NCBI RefSeq assembly: GCF_016587375.1 | Contig: NZ_BNJG01000003.1 | Coordinates: 1,736,001 to 1,800,000, forward strand | From: Ktedonobacter robiniae | Lineage (GTDB): Bacteria > Chloroflexota > Ktedonobacteria > Ktedonobacterales > Ktedonobacteraceae | Length of the DNA stretch: 64,000 bases | Direction: 5' to 3' | Shown here: positions 27,451 through 34,879 of the stretch, piece after piece | How positions within the stretch are numbered: position 1 is the first letter of the stretch | Layout of the letters: each line of letters begins with the position of its first letter | The notes under the pieces: model-generated | The model's input: the letters and a program-made list of their open reading frames with translations, nothing else | The model's database searches: none | What the model was told of the DNA's origin: nothing | Position numbers and translations under genes: made by a program

Positions 27451-27702
27451 CCGTGTTACCTCCTTCAGACACTCCTCTGTGCCTGATCGCCGGGCAGTAT
27501 CCGCCCTGAGGAAAAGATCGGTTGAGCTATCCCACGAACAATACAACAAACTATATTCATGAAGCAAACATGACAAGTGAATCACTTATCATATACCAGA
27601 TAGAAAAGCTCTTTGTCAAGATATACATGTGAGGGTATGGCAGAGAAAAGATTAGAAAATAGTGATTTCTCTTTTGCAGAGGAAAATTGCCTGTTTGCTG
27701 GG

Positions 27703-27731
27703 TTGACAATTATATATTGGGATGATACACT
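27703..27731 (+). promoter_or_regulatory. Promoter of the small transcription unit
   Basis: Consensus TTGACA at 27703-27708, an exact 17-base spacer, and TACACT at 27726-27731. The predicted start is near 27738, only a few bases before a strong ribosome site. Confidence 0.7.
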
Positions 27732-27760
27732 ACTAACAACGAAAGGAGGTGGTGTGAATA

Positions 27761-27832
27761 ATGTATGAACCTAGTCGCTGCACAAGCAGCACATTGTTGC
27801 GCACCTCCCAGAAGAGAGGCCTGAAGCACTAG
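27761..27832 (+). CDS. 23-residue small ORF with strong ribosome site
   Basis: ATG at 27761 is preceded at 10 bases by AAAGGAGGT, as good a Shine-Dalgarno as any in the window. The peptide begins MYEPSRCTSS and ends QKRGLKH: basic, one cysteine, no signal or membrane segment. It lies inside a promoter-to-terminator unit of its own. It is too short for similarity to be judged by eye. It could be a true small protein or a leader peptide used to sense translation. Confidence 0.5.
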   Translation: MYEPSRCTSSTLLRTSQKRGLKH

Positions 27833-27901
27833 TTGCTTTCTCTTCTCGGGTGTGATGCACACTGGTAGGTCGCGTGACTTGCTTGCTTGTGCAGTTTCTA
27901 T

Positions 27902-27953
27902 AAAACAGAGCACGGGGACCAAGAAATATGCCCTCTGCTCTGTTTTTATTTTT
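27902..27953 (+). terminator. Strong intrinsic terminator of the small unit
   Basis: AAAACAGAGCA (27902-27912) with GGG just after pairs with CCC and TGCTCTGTTTT (27936-27946), and T-rich TTTTTATTTTT follows. Confidence 0.88.
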
Positions 27954-27995
27954 GGAATGTAGTGGGCTATCTAGAATGTCCTCTCTGGAAGCACC

Positions 27996-28175
27996 ACTCC
28001 ACCCCTGTGCATACAACTCCTGGACTTGATTGAAGACTGCCAGGCGCGGCTCCCGCCGAGCTAGTCGTGATTGTTCAGCTTGAGAAGGGATCGTGGCAGG
28101 AACGAGAACTTCTGGCTCCGCGGGATGGCTCGATTGAGACTCCTCTTCTTCAGACGAATTTCTTCTCTTTCGCAT
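27996..28175 (-). pseudogene. Possible remnant of an ISL3-type transposase
   Basis: A 60-residue stretch reads RLARREPRLAVFNQVQELYAQGWS, shown here in two parts: RLARREPRLAVF and NQVQELYAQGWS. This resembles the helix-turn-helix linker of ISL3-family transposases (arginine-rich helix, then YEQV-type and Q-G-S). The expected continuation after QGWS is missing and no flanking transposase or terminal repeats are seen. The call is weak; it may be an unrelated short ORF. Confidence 0.3.
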
Positions 28176-28238
28176 CGGAGGTTTGGCTCACTGTGCCCAC
28201 AACACTTTTCCAGAACGCCTGTGCTGCCCTCTCTGAAT

Positions 28239-28252
28239 TGTGACCGATCACA
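28239..28252. promoter_or_regulatory. Operator-like palindrome, copy 1
   Basis: TGTGACCGATCACA: TGTGA and TCACA arms around 4 bases. An identical site is at 28358. It lies between the small unit and the pectate lyase gene. Confidence 0.55.
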
Positions 28253-28357
28253 CAGAAATGCCCCAGTATTTTTATTAGCCTGCCCTTAAAATGCCCTTTG
28301 AAGCATTACTATCACTCTATAACCATTGATTTTCGTGGAAATTGTGAGTATACTTTG

Positions 28358-28371
28358 TGTGACCGATCACA
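28358..28371. promoter_or_regulatory. Operator-like palindrome, copy 2
   Basis: The same 14 bases as at 28239, exactly 119 bases further, about 225 bases before the pectate lyase start. Two identical sites suggest one dimeric regulator, possibly looping. The regulator is unknown. Confidence 0.55.
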
Positions 28372-28495
28372 ATTAATAGAGAAATACCTTCCTCAAAAAG
28401 CAAAAAGGAGGTCAGGCAGGAGAGAAATAGCTCATAAAGTGCATGAGCGTACATCCTATCTTATTGTTGACTTATCATACCTCTCTGGACACAAA

Positions 28496-28531
28496 GAATT
28501 GCGAGGGCAGAAACCTCTGCCCTCGCAATTC
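28496..28531. repeat. Perfect 16-bp hairpin in the pectate lyase leader
   Basis: GAATTGCGAGGGCAGA at 28496-28511 is complementary to 28516-28531 with a 4-base loop AACC. It lies 63 bases before the pectate lyase start and could be an attenuator, an mRNA-stabilising hairpin or the end of an upstream transcript. Confidence 0.7.
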
Positions 28532-28594
28532 CCATCACTGTTTCCCTTCTCCTGAAAGGGCAGGATGGAGAGAACCAATCATGGAGGATTGAGT

Positions 28595-29992
28595 ATGCGA
28601 TTTCACCCCAAAAAGTATCTCATTCCAAGCTGTGTGCTCATCGCGCTGCTTCTGGCAAGCGTTCCACTGGCTTTCAGAGCCTCGAACGCTCGCGCGGCGC
28701 AGGTGAAGAGCAGCGCCGCTACTAGCGGCGCAGTCAGCGCTGACGTTACCGCGAAGCTGAACTTTGGGCTGAATCCTGGCCGCCAGACGTTGCCGCAGAA
28801 CGATGGTTGGGCCTCCGTCGATAGCGGGACAACTGGCGGCGCGAATGCCGCTCCTGCCCAGGTCTATACTGTGACCAATCGCGAGCAGCTTGTCCAGGCT
28901 CTGGGAGGCGACAATACCGGGGCGGATGCGACCCCAAAGATTATTTATGTCAAAGGGGTAATCAATGGCAACGAGGACGACTCGGGCAATCCGCTAACCT
29001 GCGACGACTATATCACGGGCGGCTATTCGCTTGCGGCCTATCTCCAGGCCTACGATCCAGCGACCTGGGGACGCACAACGAAGCCGAGCGGCCCCCTGGA
29101 GACGGCCCGCCATGACTCTGAAAATAATCAGACCAAACGCGTTGAAATCTTCATTCCCTCCAATACGACCATTATTGGCGTTGGATCTGGCGCACGTATC
29201 GTCGGCGCGAATTTTATGATCAGCAAGGTCAACAATATAATTGTGCGCAATCTTCAGTTCGAGAACGCTTTCGACTGCTTTCCCCAGTGGGACCCGACCG
29301 ATGGCTCGACCGGCAACTGGAACTCTGCGTTCGATAACCTTTCTATTCTCAATAATGCCATGCACGTGTGGATAGATCACGATTCGTTTAGCGATGGCAG
29401 CTTGTCCGATAGCCAGGAGCCGCTGTACTTCGGACGTGAGTATGAACAGCACGATGGTGAACTTGACATAACGAAAGGAGCAGACCTGGTGACGGTCTCG
29501 TGGAACCGTTTCACCAATCATGACAAGACCATGCTCATAGGTTCGACTGATAGCCCAACCTATGATGTGGGCAAGCTGCGCGTGACCATTCACCACAACG
29601 AGTTCGTGGGTACGATCCAGCGTCTGCCGCGTGTGCGTTACGGCCAGGTGCATGTTTACGACAACTACTACGATGAGGGGACAAACCCGAACTTACTTTA
29701 CGCGCTCGGCGTGGGCGCCTCGTCCCAGATCTACGCGCAGAACAATTACTATGTGCTGCCCTCCGGCTTTGCAGCGGGCAACATCATCGGGAATTATAAA
29801 GGGACTGCGATCCATACCGAGGGAGATATTGTGAATGGCACACCAACAGATCTGCTGGCAGCCTACAACGCCATCAATACACCAACGCTCAGCGGCGACG
29901 TTGGCTGGACGCCGCAGTATCACCTGGCAATTGATCCCACCTTCGCCGTGCCCGCCCTGGTGCTGCTCTTTGCTGGTCCTATCACCATATAG
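28595..29992 (+). CDS. Secreted pectate lyase, polysaccharide lyase family 1
   Basis: A 465-residue exported enzyme. The signal peptide of about 38 residues ends near SNARAAQ. The parallel beta-helix lyase signature runs through NTTIIGVGSGARIVGANFMI, NIIVRNLQFENAFDCFPQWD and the calcium-binding region NAMHVWIDHDSFSDGS. RLPRVRYGQVHVYDNYY carries the catalytic arginine region typical of PL1. It cleaves polygalacturonate by beta-elimination outside the cell. The start at 28595 follows TGGAGG; an in-frame ATG at 28565 has no such site. Two operator-like palindromes and a hairpin lie upstream. Confidence 0.93.
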   Translation: MRFHPKKYLIPSCVLIALLLASVPLAFRASNARAAQVKSSAATSGAVSADVTAKLNFGLNPGRQTLPQNDGWASVDSGTTGGANAAPAQVYTVTNREQLVQALGGDNTGADATPKIIYVKGVINGNEDDSGNPLTCDDYITGGYSLAAYLQAYDPATWGRTTKPSGPLETARHDSENNQTKRVEIFIPSNTTIIGVGSGARIVGANFMISKVNNIIVRNLQFENAFDCFPQWDPTDGSTGNWNSAFDNLSILNNAMHVWIDHDSFSDGSLSDSQEPLYFGREYEQHDGELDITKGADLVTVSWNRFTNHDKTMLIGSTDSPTYDVGKLRVTIHHNEFVGTIQRLPRVRYGQVHVYDNYYDEGTNPNLLYALGVGASSQIYAQNNYYVLPSGFAAGNIIGNYKGTAIHTEGDIVNGTPTDLLAAYNAINTPTLSGDVGWTPQYHLAIDPTFAVPALVLLFAGPITI

Positions 29993-30040
29993 CAGGATGG
30001 CAAAAGTGATTTTATGGCGGTAAGTCGGCAAGCATAGGAC

Positions 30041-30097
30041 AGAGATAGGCGGCGCGGATACCCTCCAGATTGGAGGGTATCCGCGCCGCCTATCTCT
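30041..30097. terminator. Perfect 27-bp palindrome after pectate lyase
   Basis: Arms beginning AGAGATAGGCGGCGCGG (30041-30067) and 30071-30097 pair completely around a 3-base loop GAT. There is no U-tract. It probably ends the lyase mRNA; the 3' end of the small minus-strand ORF falls within it. Confidence 0.75.
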
Positions 30098-30293
30098 TCA
30101 GAGAGTGTCTGATGTTCTGCAACCCCGCAGGCGCCGGACCTGCGCAGTCTATCCCAATAGCTAAAACATACTGAGCGACGTAGGACATATCCATCTGAAT
30201 CAGGTCCGGGATATTGCCGCTGGCGAGGCAGAATGTCAAGAACTGGGTCTCCCGCACTTTCCGTGAATGGTCCTTGCAGATCATCCTAGACAT
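30090..30293 (-). CDS. Hypothetical 67-residue protein
   Basis: The ORF starts at an ATG right after GAGAGGGGG and contains an even mix of residues (QFLTFCLASGNIPDLIQMDM, AQYVLAIGIDCAGPAPAG). It has two cysteines, no signal peptide and no domain I recognise. Its stop lies within the right arm of the large palindrome. It is in the same direction as, and 62 bases beyond, the methyltransferase gene stop. Confidence 0.4.
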   Translation of the reverse strand: MSRMICKDHSRKVRETQFLTFCLASGNIPDLIQMDMSYVAQYVLAIGIDCAGPAPAGLQNIRHSLKR

Positions 30294-30355
30294 CCCCCTC
30301 TCATTGTATTGGGCAGTAGGGGAAAGCTCATGCAACTCGATCTTTAAGAAACAGG

Positions 30356-31048
30356 CTATTGATTTTTTCGCGCTCTGACAAAACCAACTTCGGGCAGCTT
30401 TGTCGTCCCAGTTTCGATCTCCCCGCTTTCTATCTGCAAGAATCCTGCTTCTTGTATCAAGGCAGGCTGATCTTGAACTCCACTCTGCCAGGGACCTGTA
30501 TGGACAGGTCGCTCAGATTGCTCCTCATGCTCCTGCGGGCGCCTGAAATCGACCACCAGCAGACGCCCTTCCGGTTTGAGAACGCGGGCTATTTCAGCGA
30601 GTCCTTGACGCTTGAGATCATCAGGCATAACGTGCATCATAAAGGTACTCAAAACAACATCGAACGACTGGTCGGCGAAAGCAAGCTGTTCGATCACGCC
30701 AACCTGGAAGTCAATAGAGAGGCCCGCTCTCTCCGCCTTGGAACGCGCGCGAGTGATCTGCTTCAGCCCGGGGTCAATGCCAGACACGCGGCCCACCGCA
30801 CCCACGTGTTGCTTCGCGATGATTGCCAGTGTCCCGGTGCCGCACCCAACATCCAACACAGTTTCTCCTGGTTGAAACTGGGCCAAGTCGGCGATGTGTT
30901 GCTGAAGTTCCTGCCACTTACCACGCGACAGGATATTTTGCCACCACAGCATCAGATCGTAACGCCAGCCCAAATCAATGACATGTCCTTGTGTCGCTTT
31001 AGACGACGCCTCGCTCGATTCCTTATGATGATGGATGAATGATTGCAT
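30356..31048 (-). CDS. Class I methyltransferase, UbiE/arsenite-methyltransferase-like
   Basis: A 230-residue SAM-dependent enzyme. Motif I VLDVGCGTGTLAIIAK begins at residue 64. The acidic motif is VSGIDPGLKQITRARSKAE. The post-motifs are FQVGVIEQLAFADQSFDVVLST and EIARVLKPEGRLLVVDF, the UbiE/methyltransferase-11 pattern. The N-terminal RYDLMLWWQNILSRGKW fits the lid of the family. The acceptor is unknown. It is followed downstream by the small hypothetical ORF and preceded by a membrane protein gene on the same strand. Confidence 0.88.
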   Translation of the reverse strand: MQSFIHHHKESSEASSKATQGHVIDLGWRYDLMLWWQNILSRGKWQELQQHIADLAQFQPGETVLDVGCGTGTLAIIAKQHVGAVGRVSGIDPGLKQITRARSKAERAGLSIDFQVGVIEQLAFADQSFDVVLSTFMMHVMPDDLKRQGLAEIARVLKPEGRLLVVDFRRPQEHEEQSERPVHTGPWQSGVQDQPALIQEAGFLQIESGEIETGTTKLPEVGFVRARKNQ

Positions 31049-31105
31049 AGATCTTGCTCCTTTCAGGTTTCAGAGACATTCGCTAAGACATTCTGACCTC
31101 AGCCT

Positions 31106-31795
31106 TTATGCAACAAACTCGGCATGAGCAATGGGTTGGCTCTCGCGCAAGATGAGCAAAGCACTCCAGGCAATTGCCAGCCCTTCAGCCGCATACCCGG
31201 CTATCTCGATCCACATCGGCACCATCAAGTCAATGCCCAGAATTACCCCACCGACGAGAAACAGTACTCCAATAGGCCAGGGGAAGATGCGTTTTAGCAG
31301 GAGAAGAATCCCCAGGAACCCATAGCCAATGATAAGGAGGAGAGACATCAGGAAGGGAGTATAGAGGGCGATCCCGAAGCTCTGAAGCAGAGGACTCTGT
31401 GCCACGGCTTGAAAGAAGTCAGGCGAATGGAACTGGGTTTGCAGCGCGGGATCAAAATGCGCAAAAAGGGGATTGAAGAACCCATCAATAAACAGGAGGC
31501 CTGCATACGAGATTTGCCCAAGGAGAGCTAGAATCAAGCTGAGGGGCGCGCCCCTGCCCATACGCTCATGGTAGCGCAGGTAGATGGCGATCAGCCCAAA
31601 ACCGGCCAGGATGGTACAGTAGGCTCCTATCATATGGGCTGCCATATAGGCAGCAGCGCGCGGGTTGATCTCCATGGCGCGTCGTCCGCCATGGAGAAAA
31701 GCCTCATAAAAAGGAAGGAAAAGCGCAGGGAGGATACTGACTCCCGCTAACAGACGTGTCATGCGAGTGAAGCTCGCTGGGTAGGTGTTGTACAT
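31106..31795 (-). CDS. Multi-pass membrane protein of unknown function
   Basis: A 229-residue protein with about six TM helices (LLAGVSILPALFLPFYEAFL, HMIGAYCTILAGFGLIAIY, PFLMSLLLIIGYGFLGILL and others). No known motif was found. It is transcribed away from the HxlR regulator, and the shared intergenic region has two identical 21-base direct repeats. It is probably the target of that regulator, together with the methyltransferase 57 bases downstream. Confidence 0.75.
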   Translation of the reverse strand: MYNTYPASFTRMTRLLAGVSILPALFLPFYEAFLHGGRRAMEINPRAAAYMAAHMIGAYCTILAGFGLIAIYLRYHERMGRGAPLSLILALLGQISYAGLLFIDGFFNPLFAHFDPALQTQFHSPDFFQAVAQSPLLQSFGIALYTPFLMSLLLIIGYGFLGILLLLKRIFPWPIGVLFLVGGVILGIDLMVPMWIEIAGYAAEGLAIAWSALLILRESQPIAHAEFVA

Positions 31796-31869
31796 ACTAC
31801 CAGTTCTTTCTATGCTTGTTCTTCTTGAGAGAGGAGACAGTTTAGTTCAGGATGAGAGAAGGTGATCTT

Positions 31870-31953
31870 AATAACGGATAACAGTGAAAGTTGGCTTCGC
31901 TTGTTATGCTTCCCACATCCTGCTACAATCAAAATAACGGATAACAGTGAAAG
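31870..31953. promoter_or_regulatory. Paired direct repeats, probable HxlR operators
   Basis: An identical 21-base sequence (core ATAACGGATAACAGTG) occurs at 31870-31890 and 31933-31953, start-to-start 63 bases or six helical turns. It sits in the divergent promoter region of a membrane protein gene and an hxlR-type gene. Each copy also has an internal ATAAC repeat. Confidence 0.65.
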
Positions 31954-32015
31954 AAACAAGTACGCAAAATAATTTGAGGTAGTCTAGAAAATCATACTAT
32001 AGAAAGGTGCATCTC

Positions 32016-32393
32016 ATGAAACAGCAGCAGAAAACGGCGGGGTGTCCGGTCGAAGTGACGCTTTCGATCGTTGGAGGAAAATGGAAATTGCAGATTGTTT
32101 ATTGTTTGCTCAACGGAACCAAACGCTTCGGAGAGTTACGCAGGCTCATTCCTGCGACGACCCAACAAATGCTCACCCTCCAATTGCGGGAGCTAGAGCA
32201 GGCAGGAATCATTCACCGGCAGGTCTACGCTCAGGTCCCTCCAAAGGTGGAATACTCACTCACCGAGTCGGGACGAAGCCTGGAACCAATCGTCTACCAG
32301 ATTCATGCCTGGGGAGAGTGGTACTGCGAGCAAAACAACATCGAGTATTGGCAGTTGAGTGACAACATGGAAGATCATGGTATTCGTGTGTGA
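32016..32393 (+). CDS. HxlR-family transcriptional regulator
   Basis: A 125-residue winged-helix regulator. CPVEVTLSIVGGKWKLQIVYCLL is the typical HxlR N-terminus (Cys10 could sense redox or electrophiles, as known for this family). FGELRRLIPATTQQMLTLQL is the recognition helix and PPKVEYSLTESGRSL the wing. The start is at ATG 32016 after AAAGG; the frame also offers GTG at 32007. It is divergent from the membrane protein gene. Confidence 0.93.
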   Translation: MKQQQKTAGCPVEVTLSIVGGKWKLQIVYCLLNGTKRFGELRRLIPATTQQMLTLQLRELEQAGIIHRQVYAQVPPKVEYSLTESGRSLEPIVYQIHAWGEWYCEQNNIEYWQLSDNMEDHGIRV

Positions 32394-32413
32394 GATTGGC
32401 TGCATTGCCTCCC

Positions 32414-32460
32414 TTGACAAGTTCCCCATCTCTGGCTACACTATGTTAGTGAACATTCAC
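32414..32460 (+). promoter_or_regulatory. Promoter with TetR-type operator for the F420 oxidoreductase gene
   Basis: TTGACA (32414-32419), 17 bases, TACACT (32437-32442), then the perfect palindrome GTGAACATTCAC (32449-32460) over the start site. Nearly the same arrangement recurs at 33001-33046. Confidence 0.75.
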
Positions 32461-32493
32461 ACACATATGGAGAAGGAGGTAAGGTAGCATCTC

Positions 32494-32985
32494 ATGGCAA
32501 AAACATTTCGCCCAACACTTTTCTTCCGCGTGGGCCGCAATATCAACACGTTTCTGCTGCGGGCCGGTGTGAAGAAGGGCAATATGACCCTGCTCACGGT
32601 ACGTGGGCGCAAAAGCGGGCAGCCTCATACAATACCGGTAGCGCTCGTTGAATACGATGGCCAGCGCTGGTTGACCGCGCCCTACGGCGTCGTCAACTGG
32701 GTGCGCAATCTGCGCGTGGCAGGCGAGGCCACACTGACACGTGGTCGCCACACCGAGCGTGTCTCTGCATTCGAGGTGAATGCTCAGGAAGCAGCTCCCA
32801 TCCTCAAAAGAAGCCTGATCGGAGCTCCATCTTTTGTTCTGGCTTACTTCGATGTCACAGCAGACTCCTCGCTTGCAGAATTTGAGCGTGAGGTATCGAA
32901 GCACCCTGTTTTCTTGGTGAAAAGTTTCTCAGAGCAGCCCCATGCTTACAAAAATACTCCGGAAAGAAAGGCTTTGTTTTCATAA
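32494..32985 (+). CDS. DDN-type deazaflavin (F420)-dependent nitroreductase family protein
   Basis: A 163-residue split-barrel protein. LLTVRGRKSGQPHTIPV, the YDGQRWLTAPYGVVNWVRNL segment and RVAGEATLTRGRHTERV match the nitroreductase/DUF385 family to which Mycobacterium Ddn belongs. Members transfer hydride from F420H2 to nitroaromatics or quinones. AGAAGGAGG before the ATG supports the start. The promoter and operator match those of the downstream tetR gene, so it is probably repressed by that TetR. Confidence 0.88.
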   Translation: MAKTFRPTLFFRVGRNINTFLLRAGVKKGNMTLLTVRGRKSGQPHTIPVALVEYDGQRWLTAPYGVVNWVRNLRVAGEATLTRGRHTERVSAFEVNAQEAAPILKRSLIGAPSFVLAYFDVTADSSLAEFEREVSKHPVFLVKSFSEQPHAYKNTPERKALFS

Positions 32986-33000
32986 GGTTGACCCCACTTC

Positions 33001-33046
33001 TTGACAAGACCCTCATCTCTGACCTATCATGTTAGTGAACACTCAC
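33001..33046 (+). promoter_or_regulatory. Promoter with TetR-type operator for the tetR gene
   Basis: TTGACA (33001-33006), 18 bases, TATCAT (33025-33030), then GTTA and near-palindrome GTGAACACTCAC (33035-33046). About 47 bases closely match the promoter at 32414-32460, implying autoregulation plus control of the preceding gene. Confidence 0.75.
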
Positions 33047-33064
33047 GCACATGGAGAAAGAAGC

Positions 33065-33655
33065 ATGGGAAAAACACGAGAGAAAATCCTGGAGGCCGCT
33101 GAAAAGCTGCTGCTCTTGAAAGGTTCGGCACATGTGACCACCAAGGAGATCGCACGCGCGGTCGGCCTCTCCGAAAGCGCGCTCTACCGGCATTTCGACC
33201 ATAAAGAAGACATCTTCTTTGCTCTCATGGCCGAGCACCTGCCGGCCTTCCACGAGGTGTTCCAGACGCACCGGGCAGGCACCGCAACCGTCCGCGAGAA
33301 CCTTATCGCGCTCGCGCTGGCAGTTCTTCACTACTATGAGCAACTGCTTCCCATGGGTGTCTCCTTCCTGGCTGACAAGGAGCTCCTGGCCCAGTTTCGT
33401 GCCACGACCTTACCGTTGGGTATGGGCCCACACAACGTTTTTGAACGGTTTGCAGCCTATCTTGAGGAGGAGCAGCGCCTGGAACGCATTGGGCGGCACC
33501 TTCCCTCTTTGACTATAGCGACCCTGTTGCTGGGTCCCTGTTTTCAAAGGGTCTTTAACCAGCAATTCCTGGGCTTCGATCCGTTTCACAAAACAGATCA
33601 GCAGTTTGTTGAGGAACTGGTGCAAGGGCTGCTGGCTGGCAACACCCCTTCCTGA
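33065..33655 (+). CDS. TetR-family transcriptional regulator
   Basis: A 196-residue repressor. The N-terminal DNA-binding domain is TREKILEAAEKLLLLKG, TTKEIARAVGLSESALYRHFDHKEDIFF (helix-turn-helix near residues 25-50). A C-terminal ligand domain of about 140 residues lacks obvious family markers. The start at 33065 follows GGAGAAAG; the frame to 33029 runs through the operator. The shared operator at 32449 and 33035 links it to the F420 oxidoreductase gene. Confidence 0.93.
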   Translation: MGKTREKILEAAEKLLLLKGSAHVTTKEIARAVGLSESALYRHFDHKEDIFFALMAEHLPAFHEVFQTHRAGTATVRENLIALALAVLHYYEQLLPMGVSFLADKELLAQFRATTLPLGMGPHNVFERFAAYLEEEQRLERIGRHLPSLTIATLLLGPCFQRVFNQQFLGFDPFHKTDQQFVEELVQGLLAGNTPS

Positions 33656-33790
33656 GCAGGGAATGAAAAGGGTTCTCTCTGTGAGAGCAATAAATGCTTC
33701 AACCGATCAACAGGACGAATGTATGACAGGTACATTTGGTGAGGGCTTTTCTCACTCTCGAACAGCATCTGGAAACAAGGAGATACATTG

Positions 33791-33928
33791 ATGACGATCT
33801 TCGCACAAACTTTTTCGTGCAAGGGACAAACAGTGAGAACCATAGCGGTTTACGCGGTGATGATTGAGTTATCTACCCTCCCTGGTTTGCAGGTCGCATC
33901 GGCTGAAAAGAAGGAGAATCAGGCATGA
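33791..33928 (+). CDS. 45-residue ORF coupled to the dehalogenase gene
   Basis: ATG at 33791 is preceded by AAGGAG at seven bases. The ORF reads MTIFAQTFSC near the start and ends AEKKENQA, with a hydrophobic middle (TIAVYAVMIELSTL). Its TGA overlaps the dehalogenase ATG as ATGA, so the two are likely translated together. No family is recognised. It could be a genuine small protein or a translational leader. Confidence 0.5.
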   Translation: MTIFAQTFSCKGQTVRTIAVYAVMIELSTLPGLQVASAEKKENQA

Positions 33929-34803
33929 TTAGTGCCGCCTTTCCGTATGAGAAACGCTCTCAAACCGTGCTGGGACATCAGATGGCCTATATCGAAGCTG
34001 GTGAGGGCGATCCGATTGTCTTCCTGCATGGCAATCCCGCCTCCTCCTATGTCTGGCGCAATATTATTCCGTACCTGCAAGGGCTGGGACGCTGCCTTGC
34101 TCCGGACCTGATTGGCATGGGCGATTCTGACAAGCTGCACAACAGTGGCCCTGGCTCCTATGGTTTCTTCGAGCACCGCAGCTATCTAGATCAGTTGCTT
34201 GAGGCACTTGAGGTGCGCGAGAACATCACGTTTGTTCTCCATGATTGGGGATCGGCCCTCGGCTTTGACTGGGCGAATCGTCATCGTCAGGTGGTCAAGG
34301 GGTTGGTGTATATGGAACCGATCGCCAGACCATACAGCTGGGCAACCTGGCCGGAGTTCACTCGTGACATCTGGAAAGCCCTCCGTTCCAACGCGGGTGA
34401 GCGCATGGTGCTCGAAGACAATGTGTTCATCGAACACCTCCTGCCGCGCGTCGTGTTACGCGAGCTGAGTGAGGAAGAACTGGCGGAATATCGCCGCCCT
34501 TTTACTGAAGCAGGCGAGGGACGTCGTTCCATGCTGAGCTGGCCCCGTCAGGCACCCATTGATGATGAGCGTGCGGACATGATTGAACTGGTCACGGCCT
34601 ATGGGGAGTGGCTGGCCCAAAGCGATGTCCCGAAGTTATATATCAACAATAATCCGGGAACGGCGACGCGGGCGGCGCGGGAGTTCTGTCGCACATGGCG
34701 GGCGCAGGCAGAAGTGACCGTCAAAGGCAGCCATTACTTGCAAGAAGATTCGCCCGGTGAAATCGGTACAGCCATTGCGACCTGGCTGCAAACCCTGGCA
34801 TAG
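33925..34803 (+). CDS. dhaA: Haloalkane dehalogenase
   Basis: A 292-residue alpha/beta hydrolase that hydrolyses carbon-halogen bonds of alkanes. The full catalytic pentad of the HLD-II subfamily is in place: Asn37 in HGNP, Asp107 and Trp108 in LHDWGS, Glu131 in YMEPIARP and His270 in GSHYLQED. These positions are within a few residues of those I recall for Rhodococcus DhaA. The cap domain is of normal length and there is no signal peptide, so it is cytoplasmic. The start has AAGGAGAATCAGGC before it. It follows a tiny coupled ORF and precedes an F420-type enzyme, suggesting a detoxification group. Confidence 0.92.
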   Translation: MISAAFPYEKRSQTVLGHQMAYIEAGEGDPIVFLHGNPASSYVWRNIIPYLQGLGRCLAPDLIGMGDSDKLHNSGPGSYGFFEHRSYLDQLLEALEVRENITFVLHDWGSALGFDWANRHRQVVKGLVYMEPIARPYSWATWPEFTRDIWKALRSNAGERMVLEDNVFIEHLLPRVVLRELSEEELAEYRRPFTEAGEGRRSMLSWPRQAPIDDERADMIELVTAYGEWLAQSDVPKLYINNNPGTATRAAREFCRTWRAQAEVTVKGSHYLQEDSPGEIGTAIATWLQTLA

Positions 34804-34879
34804 AGACATGTTTGCTCGGCGTTTCCTGGAAACGAGCAGAAAACGCCGAGCAGACGATCACAAGAAAGAGAGACAGATC

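Larger units (their letters stand above)
27738..27953 (+). ncRNA. Short structured transcript with 23-codon ORF
   Basis: The predicted RNA of about 215 bases runs from the promoter at 27703-27731 to the terminator at 27902-27953. Two pairings are seen. GGAGGTG of the ribosome site (27745-27751) can pair with CACCTCC inside the ORF (27802-27808). CTGCACAAGCA (27778-27788) can pair with TGCTTGTGCAG (27884-27894). These would let translation and RNA folding affect each other. No downstream gene on the strand lies within 600 bases, so it appears to be a free-standing unit. Function unknown. Confidence 0.5.

Noticed and set aside
28298..28555. 85-codon plus-strand frame between the operator sites and the lyase
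   Set aside because: It has no ribosome site, includes the hairpin at 28496 and has an unlikely composition.
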